Shown here: one piece after another, positions 1 through 6,575 of the stretch | Layout of the letters: each line of letters starts with the position of its first letter | Position numbering within the stretch: position 1 is the stretch's first letter | Assembly (NCBI GenBank): GCA_002168195.1 | Contig: NHBP01000004.1 | Span: forward strand, 1-10,237 | Direction: 5' to 3' | Origin: Planctomycetaceae bacterium TMED10 | GTDB taxonomy: Bacteria > Planctomycetota > Planctomycetia > Pirellulales > UBA7805 | DNA: 10,237 bases | Position numbers and translations under genes: made by a program | Notes under the pieces: model-generated | Database searches by the model: none | Told to the model about the DNA's origin: nothing | Seen by the model: the letters and a program-made list of their open reading frames with translations, nothing else

Positions 1-144
1 AACTTCGAAAGCATCGAAGATACTTATAAAGATATGATTAACTATTGTTCTTTTGCAGTTGCTTATGCTAGAGGTAAGATGGAAGGCCAAGACCCAGAAA
101 GAGATATGTTTAATAAAAAGGTGACTAATGTACACAGTGAATAA
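1..144 (+). CDS. C-terminal end of a small protein, possibly Nmad1/DUF1599-like (partial)
   Basis: An open frame runs in from the left edge for 47 codons and stops at TAA 142-144. Its start lies outside the window. The visible part begins NFESIEDTYKDMINYCSFAV and continues into a charged tail. An 'E-D-T-x-x-D-x-x-N-Y' helix is reminiscent of the C-terminal helix of the nucleotide-modification-associated domain 1 (DUF1599) family, whose members are common beside nucleotide-modifying enzymes in phages. Its position directly before a dCMP hydroxymethylase, with a 17-base overlap, fits a role in nucleotide metabolism such as clearing unmodified nucleotides, but that is inference. The fragment is too short for a firm call; the reading frame is much more secure than the family. 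Confidence 0.6.
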   Translation, partial: NFESIEDTYKDMINYCSFAVAYARGKMEGQDPERDMFNKKVTNVHSE

Positions 145-814
145 TACTACCGATGTAGCAGAAATATTTAAAAATCATCTAAAGTATAAGCACTTTGCCA
201 AAGATAAAACAGGTGTAAAGACTATAGAAGTAATTGGTGCATCTTTTGTTGCTGATAAACCAGCAATATTTGGTACTCCAAATGAAGAGTATATCAAAGC
301 AGAAATAGATTGGTATCAATCTAAGTCAACAAATATTACTGATATATATCCTGATGAAGATAAAGAGCCACCACAAGCTTGGCAATACACAGCAAATATT
401 CATGGTGAAATAAATTCTAATTATGGCCATTTAATATTCAGTAAAAAATACCATAAACAATATCAACAGGTTCTTAGAGAGTTATGTGAAGTAAATCCAG
501 ACTCACGTAGAGCTTCAATGATATATCAAAGACCAAATATATGGCGTGAATATAAAGAAAATGGTAAGAATGATTTTATTTGTACGAATGCAGTGACCTA
601 TTATATTCGTAACGGATATTTACATGCTGTTGTTCAAATGAGAAGCAATGATGTTATATTTGGCTATAGAAACGATTATGCTTGGCAAAGATATGTACAA
701 GAAAAACTACAACAAGATTTATATTATGAAGGTATAAAATTAGACTTAGGTTATATCTATTGGCAAGTACAAAACTTACATGTATATGAGAGGCACTTTG
801 ACCTTGTTAAATAA
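128..814 (+). CDS. 42: deoxycytidylate (dCMP) 5-hydroxymethylase, T4 gp42 homolog
   Basis: This 228-residue thymidylate-synthase-fold enzyme should convert dCMP and methylene-tetrahydrofolate to 5-hydroxymethyl-dCMP, the precursor of hmC in phage DNA. It closely resembles T4 gp42 as I remember it: DKTGVKTIE and IGASFVAD in residues 26-43, the phosphate-binding PDSRR at 124-128, the nucleophile Cys152 in the ICTN segment, MRSNDVIFG at 171-179, and RNDYAW at 181-186. Asp183 takes the place of the Asn that reads uracil in thymidylate synthases. The Cys-to-Asp spacing (31 residues) equals Cys148-Asp179 of T4, which supports cytosine specificity. The C-terminal HVYERHF is the dNMP-binding histidine region. 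The protein ends soon after this, roughly 20 residues short of T4 gp42. The ATG start overlaps the upstream gene by 17 bases, and the next gene starts before this one ends, so translation is probably coupled. Confidence 0.95.
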   Translation: MYTVNNTTDVAEIFKNHLKYKHFAKDKTGVKTIEVIGASFVADKPAIFGTPNEEYIKAEIDWYQSKSTNITDIYPDEDKEPPQAWQYTANIHGEINSNYGHLIFSKKYHKQYQQVLRELCEVNPDSRRASMIYQRPNIWREYKENGKNDFICTNAVTYYIRNGYLHAVVQMRSNDVIFGYRNDYAWQRYVQEKLQQDLYYEGIKLDLGYIYWQVQNLHVYERHFDLVK

Positions 815-1244
815 GTGGGATAAAAGATTTCTTGATATAGCTAAATCTGTATCAACTTGGAGTAAAGACCCAAGTAGAAAAATTGGAGCTATTGCAGTAA
901 GAAATAGAAAAATATTATCTACAGGATATAATGGATTTCCTAAAGGCATAGAAGATACTGAAGAAAGATATAATAATAGAGAACTTAAGTATCAATATGT
1001 AGTACATGCTGAAATGAACTGTATATATAACGCTGCAGAAAATGGTATATCATTAAGAGATTCTACTCTTTATATTTATGGTTTACCAGTTTGCAGTGAT
1101 TGTTCATTAGGAATAATACAAGCAGGAGTATTAAGAGTTGTTGCAGTCTCTAAAGCTACTCCAGAAAGATGGAAAGCTGCAATAGGAAAAACAGATGAAA
1201 TATTTAAAGAGGCAGGAGTAGAATATGAATTCGCCGAAATTTAA
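780..1244 (+). CDS. cd: dCMP deaminase (zinc-dependent)
   Basis: A deoxycytidylate deaminase converts dCMP to dUMP, feeding thymidylate synthesis. Zinc ligands are plain. HAE lies at residues 76-78 (His ligand and proton-shuttling Glu), and PVCSDC at 103-108 supplies two Cys ligands. The WSKDPSRKIGAI segment near residues 27-38 and STGYNGFP at 47-54 are typical substrate-loop motifs of the family. The length of about 150 residues is normal, and shorter than I recall for the T4 enzyme. The start is uncertain. The ATGs at 780 and 786 lack a ribosome-binding site, whereas AGAGG at 789-793 precedes in-frame TTG codons at 798 and 804, and a start there gives a protein beginning close to NKWDKRF, as family members usually do. 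The gene overlaps the hydroxymethylase, so the two enzymes that compete for dCMP are made together. Confidence 0.93.
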   Translation: MYMRGTLTLLNKWDKRFLDIAKSVSTWSKDPSRKIGAIAVRNRKILSTGYNGFPKGIEDTEERYNNRELKYQYVVHAEMNCIYNAAENGISLRDSTLYIYGLPVCSDCSLGIIQAGVLRVVAVSKATPERWKAAIGKTDEIFKEAGVEYEFAEI

Positions 1245-1530
1245 TAAAGAAGAATTAGAAAATTCAAATCGTATATTTAAGAGTGCAACTCCTAAGTACA
1301 CGTATGATTGGTATATAAAGTGGGGTAGTTCTATACTCTTATTATGTGCTATGGCAACTAGGTCAAGTCCTGACCTTGCAATCTGGGACCAAGTATTATC
1401 TTTAATTGGATGTGCTGGTTGGTTAGTGGTTGGTAATATCTGGAAAGATAGGGCATTGATAATTTTAAACACAGCAGCAGTCATTATCCTCGGAAGTGGT
1501 CTGATAAGTGTTATAACTAATAGTATATAG
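1225..1530 (+). CDS. small membrane protein, three predicted helices
   Basis: This 101-residue protein has a charged, Asn/Lys-rich N-terminus (about residues 1-28) and then three hydrophobic stretches, about residues 30-46, 53-72 and 76-97. They are separated by short loops carrying RSSPD and WKDR. It has no signal peptide or enzymatic motif. The pattern is that of a small phage inner-membrane protein; I do not recognise a named function. The ATG is preceded by AGGAG at 1213-1217 with a 7-base spacer and overlaps the deaminase gene by 20 bases, so it belongs to the same transcription unit. A function at the membrane, such as anchoring nucleotide enzymes or altering the host envelope, is possible but unsupported. 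Confidence 0.8.
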   Translation: MNSPKFNKEELENSNRIFKSATPKYTYDWYIKWGSSILLLCAMATRSSPDLAIWDQVLSLIGCAGWLVVGNIWKDRALIILNTAAVIILGSGLISVITNSI

Positions 1531-1592
1531 TGAGCTACTCTGGTACGCCAGTCAAATTTCTCACTCAAATAAACTGATATAAGGAGAATAAT

Positions 1593-2885
1593 ATGTCAAA
1601 AATAAAAGCCGGAATCATCGGCGTCGGAAGTTGTGCTAAATCTTTAGTAGAAGGAGTGCAATATTATAATGAAAATCCTGAAGATAAAATAGGTCTAATG
1701 TATGAAGATATCGGAGGATATTCAGTACATGACATCGAGTTTGTTATAGGATTTGATATCGATAAAAGGAAAGTAAATAAGAAATTAGCAAAGGCTTTAA
1801 GAGCTCAACCTAATTGCGCTATGGACCATGTCGATAAAATTACAACTACATCAAATAGTTCAGCTGTAAATAAAGATGCAATGGTCTATTCAGCTCCAGA
1901 AATGGACGGAATAGCTCCACACATGCATGATTATCCAGATGAAGTTACGTTTGTAAATGGAGCTGTACCAGCAGAATCTTTTGAAAGGTCTGTTGAATTA
2001 TTACAGTATCATGATGTAGATGTATTAATTAACTATTTACCAGTAGGTTCAGAAGAAGCTTCTAAATACTGGATTGATGTTGCTTTAGAAGCAGGAATAC
2101 ATTTCGTTAATTGTATACCAACATTAATCTCAACAGAAGATGCTATGACAACTGAACAAAGATTCATAGATGCAGGACTCACAATTGTTGGTTCAGATAT
2201 GAGGTCAGCCTGGGGAGCTTCAAGAATGTCAGAAGTTCTACAAGGTGCTATGTTAGATTCAGGTCTAATGGTAACACAACATATTCAAATGAATATGGCT
2301 GCTGGTTCTACACAAGGACAGGAGCATATCAGAACAGGAAGAACAGCGAATACTGATTTTCTTAATATGGCAAAACAATATAGATTACATAACAAACATG
2401 TATCAAAAGAAAACGTTTTAAAAGGACAGAACAGCGTAAGAGGAGAATCAACTGCAGGTATGACATTATTTGCTGGTCCATCTCTTACAGTTCAACAAAA
2501 ACCAGGTGGAGATTATATTTCATCTGATAATAAAATAGCAAACTTTGATATGGTTGCTTATGGATTTGCAGGAGCAAGATATGAAATGTCAGCTAGACTT
2601 TCAGTTCAGGACTCTCCAAACTCTGGTGGAGTTGTTGTTTCAGCAATTAGATTTTGTAAGGTAGCTTCAGAGATGGGCATTGTAGGATATTTAAGAGGAC
2701 CATCAGCATGGACTCAAAAGACTCCTCCATTACAGCTCAAAACTCAAGATGCCAAATTTGAATGTGATGCTTTAGCTAGGAGAGTATTGACAGATATAAC
2801 TACTCCTCAGCTCAAAGAAAATAGACCGAAGGCAAAAAATCTGCCTCACACCTTCCAAGATGCGAAGAACGATTATGAAAATTAA
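1593..2885 (+). CDS. myo-inositol-1-phosphate synthase-like protein
   Basis: This 430-residue protein has the architecture of inositol-3-phosphate (myo-inositol-1-phosphate) synthase, which cyclises glucose-6-phosphate using NAD. The N-terminal Rossmann loop reads GIIGVGSCAKS (residues 8-17). YLPVGSEEA lies at 148-156, NTDFLNM at 253-259, GPS at 295-297 and DSPNSGGV at 340-347. These follow the order seen in actinobacterial and archaeal enzymes. Compared from memory with the Mycobacterium enzyme, several active-site positions differ. GDD(I)KS becomes GSDMRS at 200-205, the NLKREFK stretch becomes NSVRGES at 280-286, and the Lys of EYKLEVWD becomes Arg335. Lys314 appears kept. The fold is clear, but the usual isomerase chemistry may not be. 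AGGAG at 1584-1588 precedes the ATG. A 62-base gap separates it from the upstream gene, and its end overlaps the HAD gene, suggesting linked roles. Confidence 0.85.
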   Translation: MSKIKAGIIGVGSCAKSLVEGVQYYNENPEDKIGLMYEDIGGYSVHDIEFVIGFDIDKRKVNKKLAKALRAQPNCAMDHVDKITTTSNSSAVNKDAMVYSAPEMDGIAPHMHDYPDEVTFVNGAVPAESFERSVELLQYHDVDVLINYLPVGSEEASKYWIDVALEAGIHFVNCIPTLISTEDAMTTEQRFIDAGLTIVGSDMRSAWGASRMSEVLQGAMLDSGLMVTQHIQMNMAAGSTQGQEHIRTGRTANTDFLNMAKQYRLHNKHVSKENVLKGQNSVRGESTAGMTLFAGPSLTVQQKPGGDYISSDNKIANFDMVAYGFAGARYEMSARLSVQDSPNSGGVVVSAIRFCKVASEMGIVGYLRGPSAWTQKTPPLQLKTQDAKFECDALARRVLTDITTPQLKENRPKAKNLPHTFQDAKNDYEN

Positions 2886-3288
2886 TTCGTTTGACATCGA
2901 TGGAGTAATCTATTTTGGTGAAGGCACCACAGGCGTAAGACCCGGTAAAGATGACATCATCATTACTGGGCGGCCTTTCACTGACAGAGAAGCTACTGTA
3001 AAAATGCTAGAATCAAGAGGGATATATAATACTCTCTATATGAATCCATTAAAAAGAAAAATACCTGACTATCGTATTACACATGGTCAGAAAGATAATC
3101 CATTATATGGTAGAAAAGCATCTGGTATTTTTAAAGGACAAATGATTAATATGCTAAAAGACTTAGGTGTAGAAATACAAATGCATTTTGAAGATGACCC
3201 AATACAAATTAAAGAAATTCAAAAGAGATGTCCTGATGTTTCTATTGTACATCTTAAAAGAGATAACGAGGAACGTGTCAAGTACTAA
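2875..3288 (+). CDS. HAD-superfamily phosphatase/hydrolase, small
   Basis: This 137-residue protein carries all four HAD motifs. FDIDG at residues 6-10 gives the nucleophile Asp7 and acid/base Asp9, IITGRP at 29-34 gives motif II Thr31, Lys87 in GIFKGQ is motif III, and HFEDDP at 104-109 is motif IV with acidic Mg ligands. Little room remains for a cap domain, so the substrate may be large or exposed. An upstream in-frame ATG exists at 2860, but I chose ATG 2875 because the protein then starts directly at the first strand, MKINSFDIDG. It overlaps the inositol-synthase-like gene by 11 bases. The pairing suggests removal of phosphate from that enzyme's product, but a nucleotide or DNA-end phosphatase is equally possible from sequence alone. 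Confidence 0.85.
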   Translation: MKINSFDIDGVIYFGEGTTGVRPGKDDIIITGRPFTDREATVKMLESRGIYNTLYMNPLKRKIPDYRITHGQKDNPLYGRKASGIFKGQMINMLKDLGVEIQMHFEDDPIQIKEIQKRCPDVSIVHLKRDNEERVKY

Positions 3289-4339
3289 ATATAATTACGA
3301 CTGGTCGACCTACGATAAAGAACTCATGAAAGAGTTCAATTGGTTTCTATATAAAGTAAACCAAAGGTCAGCAATTCAACTTGGTTATAGCGATGAACAA
3401 TACGAATCAGTAAATCGTCATGGCAAAAATGACTTTGGACTTGGAGAAGACGTAGAGTATTTTCATCCAACAATTACCTTAGATGACCGTATGAGATTTA
3501 TAGGTCAAGAAATTGCAAGCTTAGATACAACAATAATGAATATTGTCGGCAATACATTTATATCTCATTTCTATGGTGGAAGAGGAGTTCATTTTCTTGC
3601 ATCAGGAGAAGATAATGTCTTTGTTGATTTTGATAAGATAGCAGATAATGACCAAGACTATATTCAATTTGTTCGTAGTAATTTAGATAAAGCAATAAAG
3701 AATAAGCAACCAATTTGGGGAACAACAGAATTACATACATCTATTCAAACAGCATCTAGAAACTTTTGTCGTGAAAAATACAATGACAAGGATAGAAAGT
3801 TTCATGCAGTTGATGTATGTGAATGGGTATCTTCGTTTAGAGATACTGGATTCTTAGAAAGAATGCAACAATGTAATCATATGTCAGAAATATATACTCT
3901 TTTAAGAGAACAACCTGGCATTGGACATTACTACGGATTTCATGGAGCTGCTTCTTCATCTGTATTACCACAAATGAAGTATCATCATGACCAAAGATTT
4001 GTATCACCTGGTCCAGGAGCTGTGTATACAATACAATTAATGTGGCCAGAAGCTCCAAAGAAATTGTATGATGAAGCAATATACTATATGAGAGAAAATT
4101 CAGATGAAATAGGATTAACAAAGAATGTCGAATTTCATCCTAAAGCTTTTAATATAAATAAGAAGGACGGTACAAAATTGTTTCAATACGAACAAGATTC
4201 TCTTAAATACTACGGAACTGAAGTGTTGTCATGTCAGTTTGGTGTATACCTACAGATAAGAGAAGATGAGCGAGCATGCGCGCGTAGACGCGTAGCACGT
4301 GTACAGAAGACGAATAATCTTACTGAATTCTTTGAATAA
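3275..4339 (+). CDS. alpha-glutamyl/putrescinyl-thymine pyrophosphorylase-like DNA hypermodification protein
   Basis: The protein has 354 residues if it starts at GTG 3275, which follows GAGGAA at 3268-3273. A longer frame from ATG 3188 lies mostly inside the HAD gene and is less likely. It looks largely helical. The best-recognised part is QPGIGHYYGFHGA (residues 213-225) followed by VSPGPGAVYTIQL (243-255), then SCQFGVYL near 319-326 and a basic tail. The 'GIG...A...GPGA...C-x-F-x-x-Y' succession resembles the aGPT-pyrophosphorylase clade predicted in phage base-hypermodification operons, and the GIG turn also resembles a helix-hairpin-helix DNA-binding loop of DNA glycosylases. Known relatives act after 5-hydroxymethyl-pyrimidines are pyrophosphorylated or otherwise activated in DNA. 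Here the likely base is hmC, an inference from the upstream gp42. The extreme 3' end is unusually GC-rich. Family call moderate, gene call strong. Confidence 0.65.
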   Translation: MSSTKYNYDWSTYDKELMKEFNWFLYKVNQRSAIQLGYSDEQYESVNRHGKNDFGLGEDVEYFHPTITLDDRMRFIGQEIASLDTTIMNIVGNTFISHFYGGRGVHFLASGEDNVFVDFDKIADNDQDYIQFVRSNLDKAIKNKQPIWGTTELHTSIQTASRNFCREKYNDKDRKFHAVDVCEWVSSFRDTGFLERMQQCNHMSEIYTLLREQPGIGHYYGFHGAASSSVLPQMKYHHDQRFVSPGPGAVYTIQLMWPEAPKKLYDEAIYYMRENSDEIGLTKNVEFHPKAFNINKKDGTKLFQYEQDSLKYYGTEVLSCQFGVYLQIREDERACARRRVARVQKTNNLTEFFE

Positions 4340-4373
4340 AAACGTTTACATTTGTGCCAAAGTATGGTATAAT
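4333..4373 (+). promoter_or_regulatory. sigma70-like early promoter P1
   Basis: TTTACA at 4345-4350 and TATAAT at 4368-4373 are separated by 17 bases that end in TATGG. The upstream bases 4333-4344 match the two other promoters in this window (TGAA, A-rich, then CG before TTTACA). Transcription should begin near 4380, directly at the next start codon. The promoter overlaps the last codons of the preceding gene. It resembles T4 early promoters, which use the unmodified host polymerase. Confidence 0.8.
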
Positions 4374-4380
4374 ATATCTA

Positions 4381-5361
4381 ATGAAAAATATAATTAATTG
4401 TCCATTTATTCCTATAGCCAAAAGGCCAGGCTCTCATAGAGGAGCTGCAGGAGTAATGTATGGCGATATGATAAAGGAGAAATATGGAAACTGCGATGTT
4501 AACTATGGTGGAGAAATTCAAGACCACAATAATTATGATAACCTTTGGGTCTATCACGGCACTGATTGGTCTGGTGGAATTAATATGTTTGGTGGCGTAT
4601 ACGGTTTTCCTTATGTTAAGAACACTGTCAACTTTTCTAAGTTCAAAGGCAGAGTCTTTTCAATTGGAATCGACTTCCCGCCGTATCACGAAATGGTTAA
4701 ATCAAAACTGGAATCAGCTAAGAAAGAGGTTCAACCGGAATGGCATGAAGTAGACCTTAAAAATCTAGAACGCATGTACAATGAAGCCGAAAGAATTGAC
4801 TATCCTAATCCAACTCGTAAAATAGTTATTGGTGATAGTCATTCCATCTGCATGTATCGACCAGGTTGGACAGTAAACAGTGTTCCATTCAAAACTTTAA
4901 ATGGTGCTATCAACGATGGATTTGATAAATATATCCCATTTGACTATGAAGAGATAGAATGTTATTTTGGTAATATTGATATAAGACATCATGTAATCAG
5001 ACTAGGACAAAAGATAGAAGATTTAGCTGATAGGTATATTGAAGAAGCAAATAAATATAATGCAAAGATATATGAGTTGCTTCCAATAGAAGATGTCAGT
5101 AGAAGAATACCACAATCAGGATATTATAAAGGACAACCATTTTACGGTTCTTGGTCAGAAAGAAATGATGCAAGAAATAAATTTAACGATTACATAGAGA
5201 AAGAATACGGTATCAAAAGATGGACTGGTCATCTCTTTAATAAAGAAGGTAAGCTCGATTTTAAATATATGGAGAAACCACAATCAATACATTTATCCAG
5301 AGAGTTCTATCCATATTGGAATGGAATAGAAGCAGCAGGATTAGAGGAGTTTTTTGCATGA
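4381..5361 (+). CDS. SGNH-hydrolase-like protein with extra N-terminal region
   Basis: A 326-residue protein. Residues about 145-310 carry the landmarks of an SGNH/GDSL hydrolase: a strand leading to IVIGDSHS (148-155, putative nucleophile Ser153), FGNIDIRHH (196-204, block III-like Gly/Asn oxyanion region), and QSIHLS (301-306, putative catalytic His304). The Asp normally three residues before that His is Gln301, so the triad would be a dyad or altered. Residues 1-140 form an additional region with NLWVYHGTDWSGG (54-66) that I do not recognise. Family members remove or transfer acyl groups on sugars and lipids. Within this cassette it might acylate or deacylate a group on modified DNA, which is speculative. 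ATG 4381 lies at the predicted transcription start of the promoter just upstream and has no ribosome-binding site, suggesting a leaderless message. The end overlaps the methyltransferase start (ATGA). Confidence 0.65.
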   Translation: MKNIINCPFIPIAKRPGSHRGAAGVMYGDMIKEKYGNCDVNYGGEIQDHNNYDNLWVYHGTDWSGGINMFGGVYGFPYVKNTVNFSKFKGRVFSIGIDFPPYHEMVKSKLESAKKEVQPEWHEVDLKNLERMYNEAERIDYPNPTRKIVIGDSHSICMYRPGWTVNSVPFKTLNGAINDGFDKYIPFDYEEIECYFGNIDIRHHVIRLGQKIEDLADRYIEEANKYNAKIYELLPIEDVSRRIPQSGYYKGQPFYGSWSERNDARNKFNDYIEKEYGIKRWTGHLFNKEGKLDFKYMEKPQSIHLSREFYPYWNGIEAAGLEEFFA

Positions 5362-6545
5362 GTTATGCGAGTATAGTACCACTTATAGGTGGAGAAACAT
5401 TGGCAATGGAAAATGTCTTTGGAGAAAGACCAAAGTATATTATGACATATGAGGGCTTTCAAGCTAATGAATCTCACTTATTACATCATTATAACCATGA
5501 GGTCCCATATTTGAACCTCTCAGAGGGAGCGAGTTACACAGAAAAAGTTAATGTGATTAATACTGTATGCCCATGTGCAGGGCTTAGCTCACTGAGTCCA
5601 TCAGCTGCAAGTAATAATCCTATGAACGAATGGATGTTTACATCAGCAGAATATGTACTTGGTGAGGTACAACCAAAAGTATTTTGGGGAGAAAATGCTC
5701 CAAGGTTAGCAAGTAAAATGGGAGAACCTGTAGTAAAGAGATTAAGAAAGATTGGAGAAAAACATGGTTATACATTTAGTATCTTTAAAACAAAATCTAT
5801 ATTACATGGATTGAGTCAAGTAAGAGATAGAACATTTTATTTCTTTTGGAAAGGAGATGAAGTACCATTGTTTGAATATGTATTAGAAAAACCAACAATG
5901 ATAGCTGACGATATAAGAGCAGTTGAAAGAAAAGATGATGACCCAATGAGTCAAATACTTTGTAATGAAAAGATTCCATCAGAAGAACCATATTATAGAT
6001 ATGTATTAGAAGTATTAGAAGGTGGTATTACACATACTGAATTCCAAGATAAGATTGAAAAAACAACTAACCCTATGGATTATATAGAAGAAAGAACAAC
6101 ATATAAAGAAGTAGCAAAGTGGATGAGAGAAAATGGTTATGATAATGTCGCAAAGAAATGTGATAGACAATATCATAAACTTAAATCAGGTGGTAATATA
6201 ATGAGAAAGACAACTGAAATACCTAAAGATAAAATAGGAGCTTTTGTCGGTCATATGCCAACTCAATTAACTCATCCTGATGAAGATAGATATTTAACAG
6301 TACGTGAAGCTTTATCTCTCATGAAACTACCAGAAGATTTTATATTACTTGAACCAAAGAAATCGCTTAATCATATTTGCCAAAATGTGCCAGTGACGAC
6401 AGCAGAACATGCAGCAAGAATGGTTCAAAGATATTTAAACAATCAGCTAGAAATGGTTGATACTAAATTCCTAGTACAGGATAACAAAAAAAGAACATAC
6501 AAATATGAAAAAAACAGTTTACAACTCACTGATTTTATGGTATAA
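5358..6545 (+). CDS. cytosine-C5 DNA methyltransferase homolog
   Basis: A 395-residue protein with the motif order of cytosine-C5 methyltransferases. Motif I-like PLIGGETLAME (8-18) is divergent from FxGxGG. Motif IV is VCPCAGLS (70-77) with Pro72 and the putative nucleophile Cys73. Motif VI is WGENAP (110-115), a variant of ENV. Motif VIII is LSQVRDR (152-158). A target-recognition region covers about 165-305. Motif IX is RYLTVREALSLMKLP (311-325), and motif X is CQNVPVTTAEHAARMV (341-356), lacking the usual GNAVP. The catalytic set looks intact. ATG 5358 follows GAGGAG at 5344-5349 and overlaps the previous stop. In a phage making hmC an ordinary methylase would have few cytosines to act on, so it may act on host DNA, on residual cytosine, or on hmC itself. 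Its stop codon lies inside the -10 box of the next promoter. Confidence 0.85.
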   Translation: MSYASIVPLIGGETLAMENVFGERPKYIMTYEGFQANESHLLHHYNHEVPYLNLSEGASYTEKVNVINTVCPCAGLSSLSPSAASNNPMNEWMFTSAEYVLGEVQPKVFWGENAPRLASKMGEPVVKRLRKIGEKHGYTFSIFKTKSILHGLSQVRDRTFYFFWKGDEVPLFEYVLEKPTMIADDIRAVERKDDDPMSQILCNEKIPSEEPYYRYVLEVLEGGITHTEFQDKIEKTTNPMDYIEERTTYKEVAKWMRENGYDNVAKKCDRQYHKLKSGGNIMRKTTEIPKDKIGAFVGHMPTQLTHPDEDRYLTVREALSLMKLPEDFILLEPKKSLNHICQNVPVTTAEHAARMVQRYLNNQLEMVDTKFLVQDNKKRTYKYEKNSLQLTDFMV

Positions 6546-6546
6546 T
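6506..6546 (+). promoter_or_regulatory. sigma70-like early promoter P2
   Basis: TTTACA at 6518-6523 and TATAAT at 6541-6546 have a 17-base spacer ending in TATGG. The upstream 6506-6517 matches the other two promoters. The -10 element overlaps the methyltransferase stop codon. It should drive the ribosomal protein, uvsX, gene-40-position and gene 41 unit, with a leader of about 20 bases. Confidence 0.8.
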
Positions 6547-6575
6547 AGTACTATAAAATTTAATAAAGGAGGCAT

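Noticed and set aside
1531..1567. Possible hairpin CTGG-TACG-CCAG with flanking TGAG/CTCA in the 62-base gap before the inositol-synthase-like gene
   Set aside because: The stem is only 4 bp with no T tract; it is too weak to call a terminator, and no promoter was recognisable there.
1131..1568. Minus-strand open frame of 145 codons
   Set aside because: It is antisense to the deaminase and membrane protein genes, shows low-complexity hydrophobic translation, and has no promoter; all clear genes are on the + strand.
3837..4121. Minus-strand open frames inside the aGPT-like, methyltransferase, uvsX and gene 41 coding regions
   Set aside because: They are shadow frames rich in Leu/Ile/Phe opposite well-supported genes.
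4484..4753. Plus-strand 89-codon frame with AAAGGAG before its ATG
   Set aside because: It lies wholly inside the SGNH-like gene in another frame, with no recognisable motif; the ribosome-binding site match probably arises from Lys/Glu codons.
5040..5062. AATAAATATAAT string resembling a T4 late promoter (TATAAATA)
   Set aside because: It is not an exact match, lies inside a coding region, and is expected by chance in AT-rich DNA.
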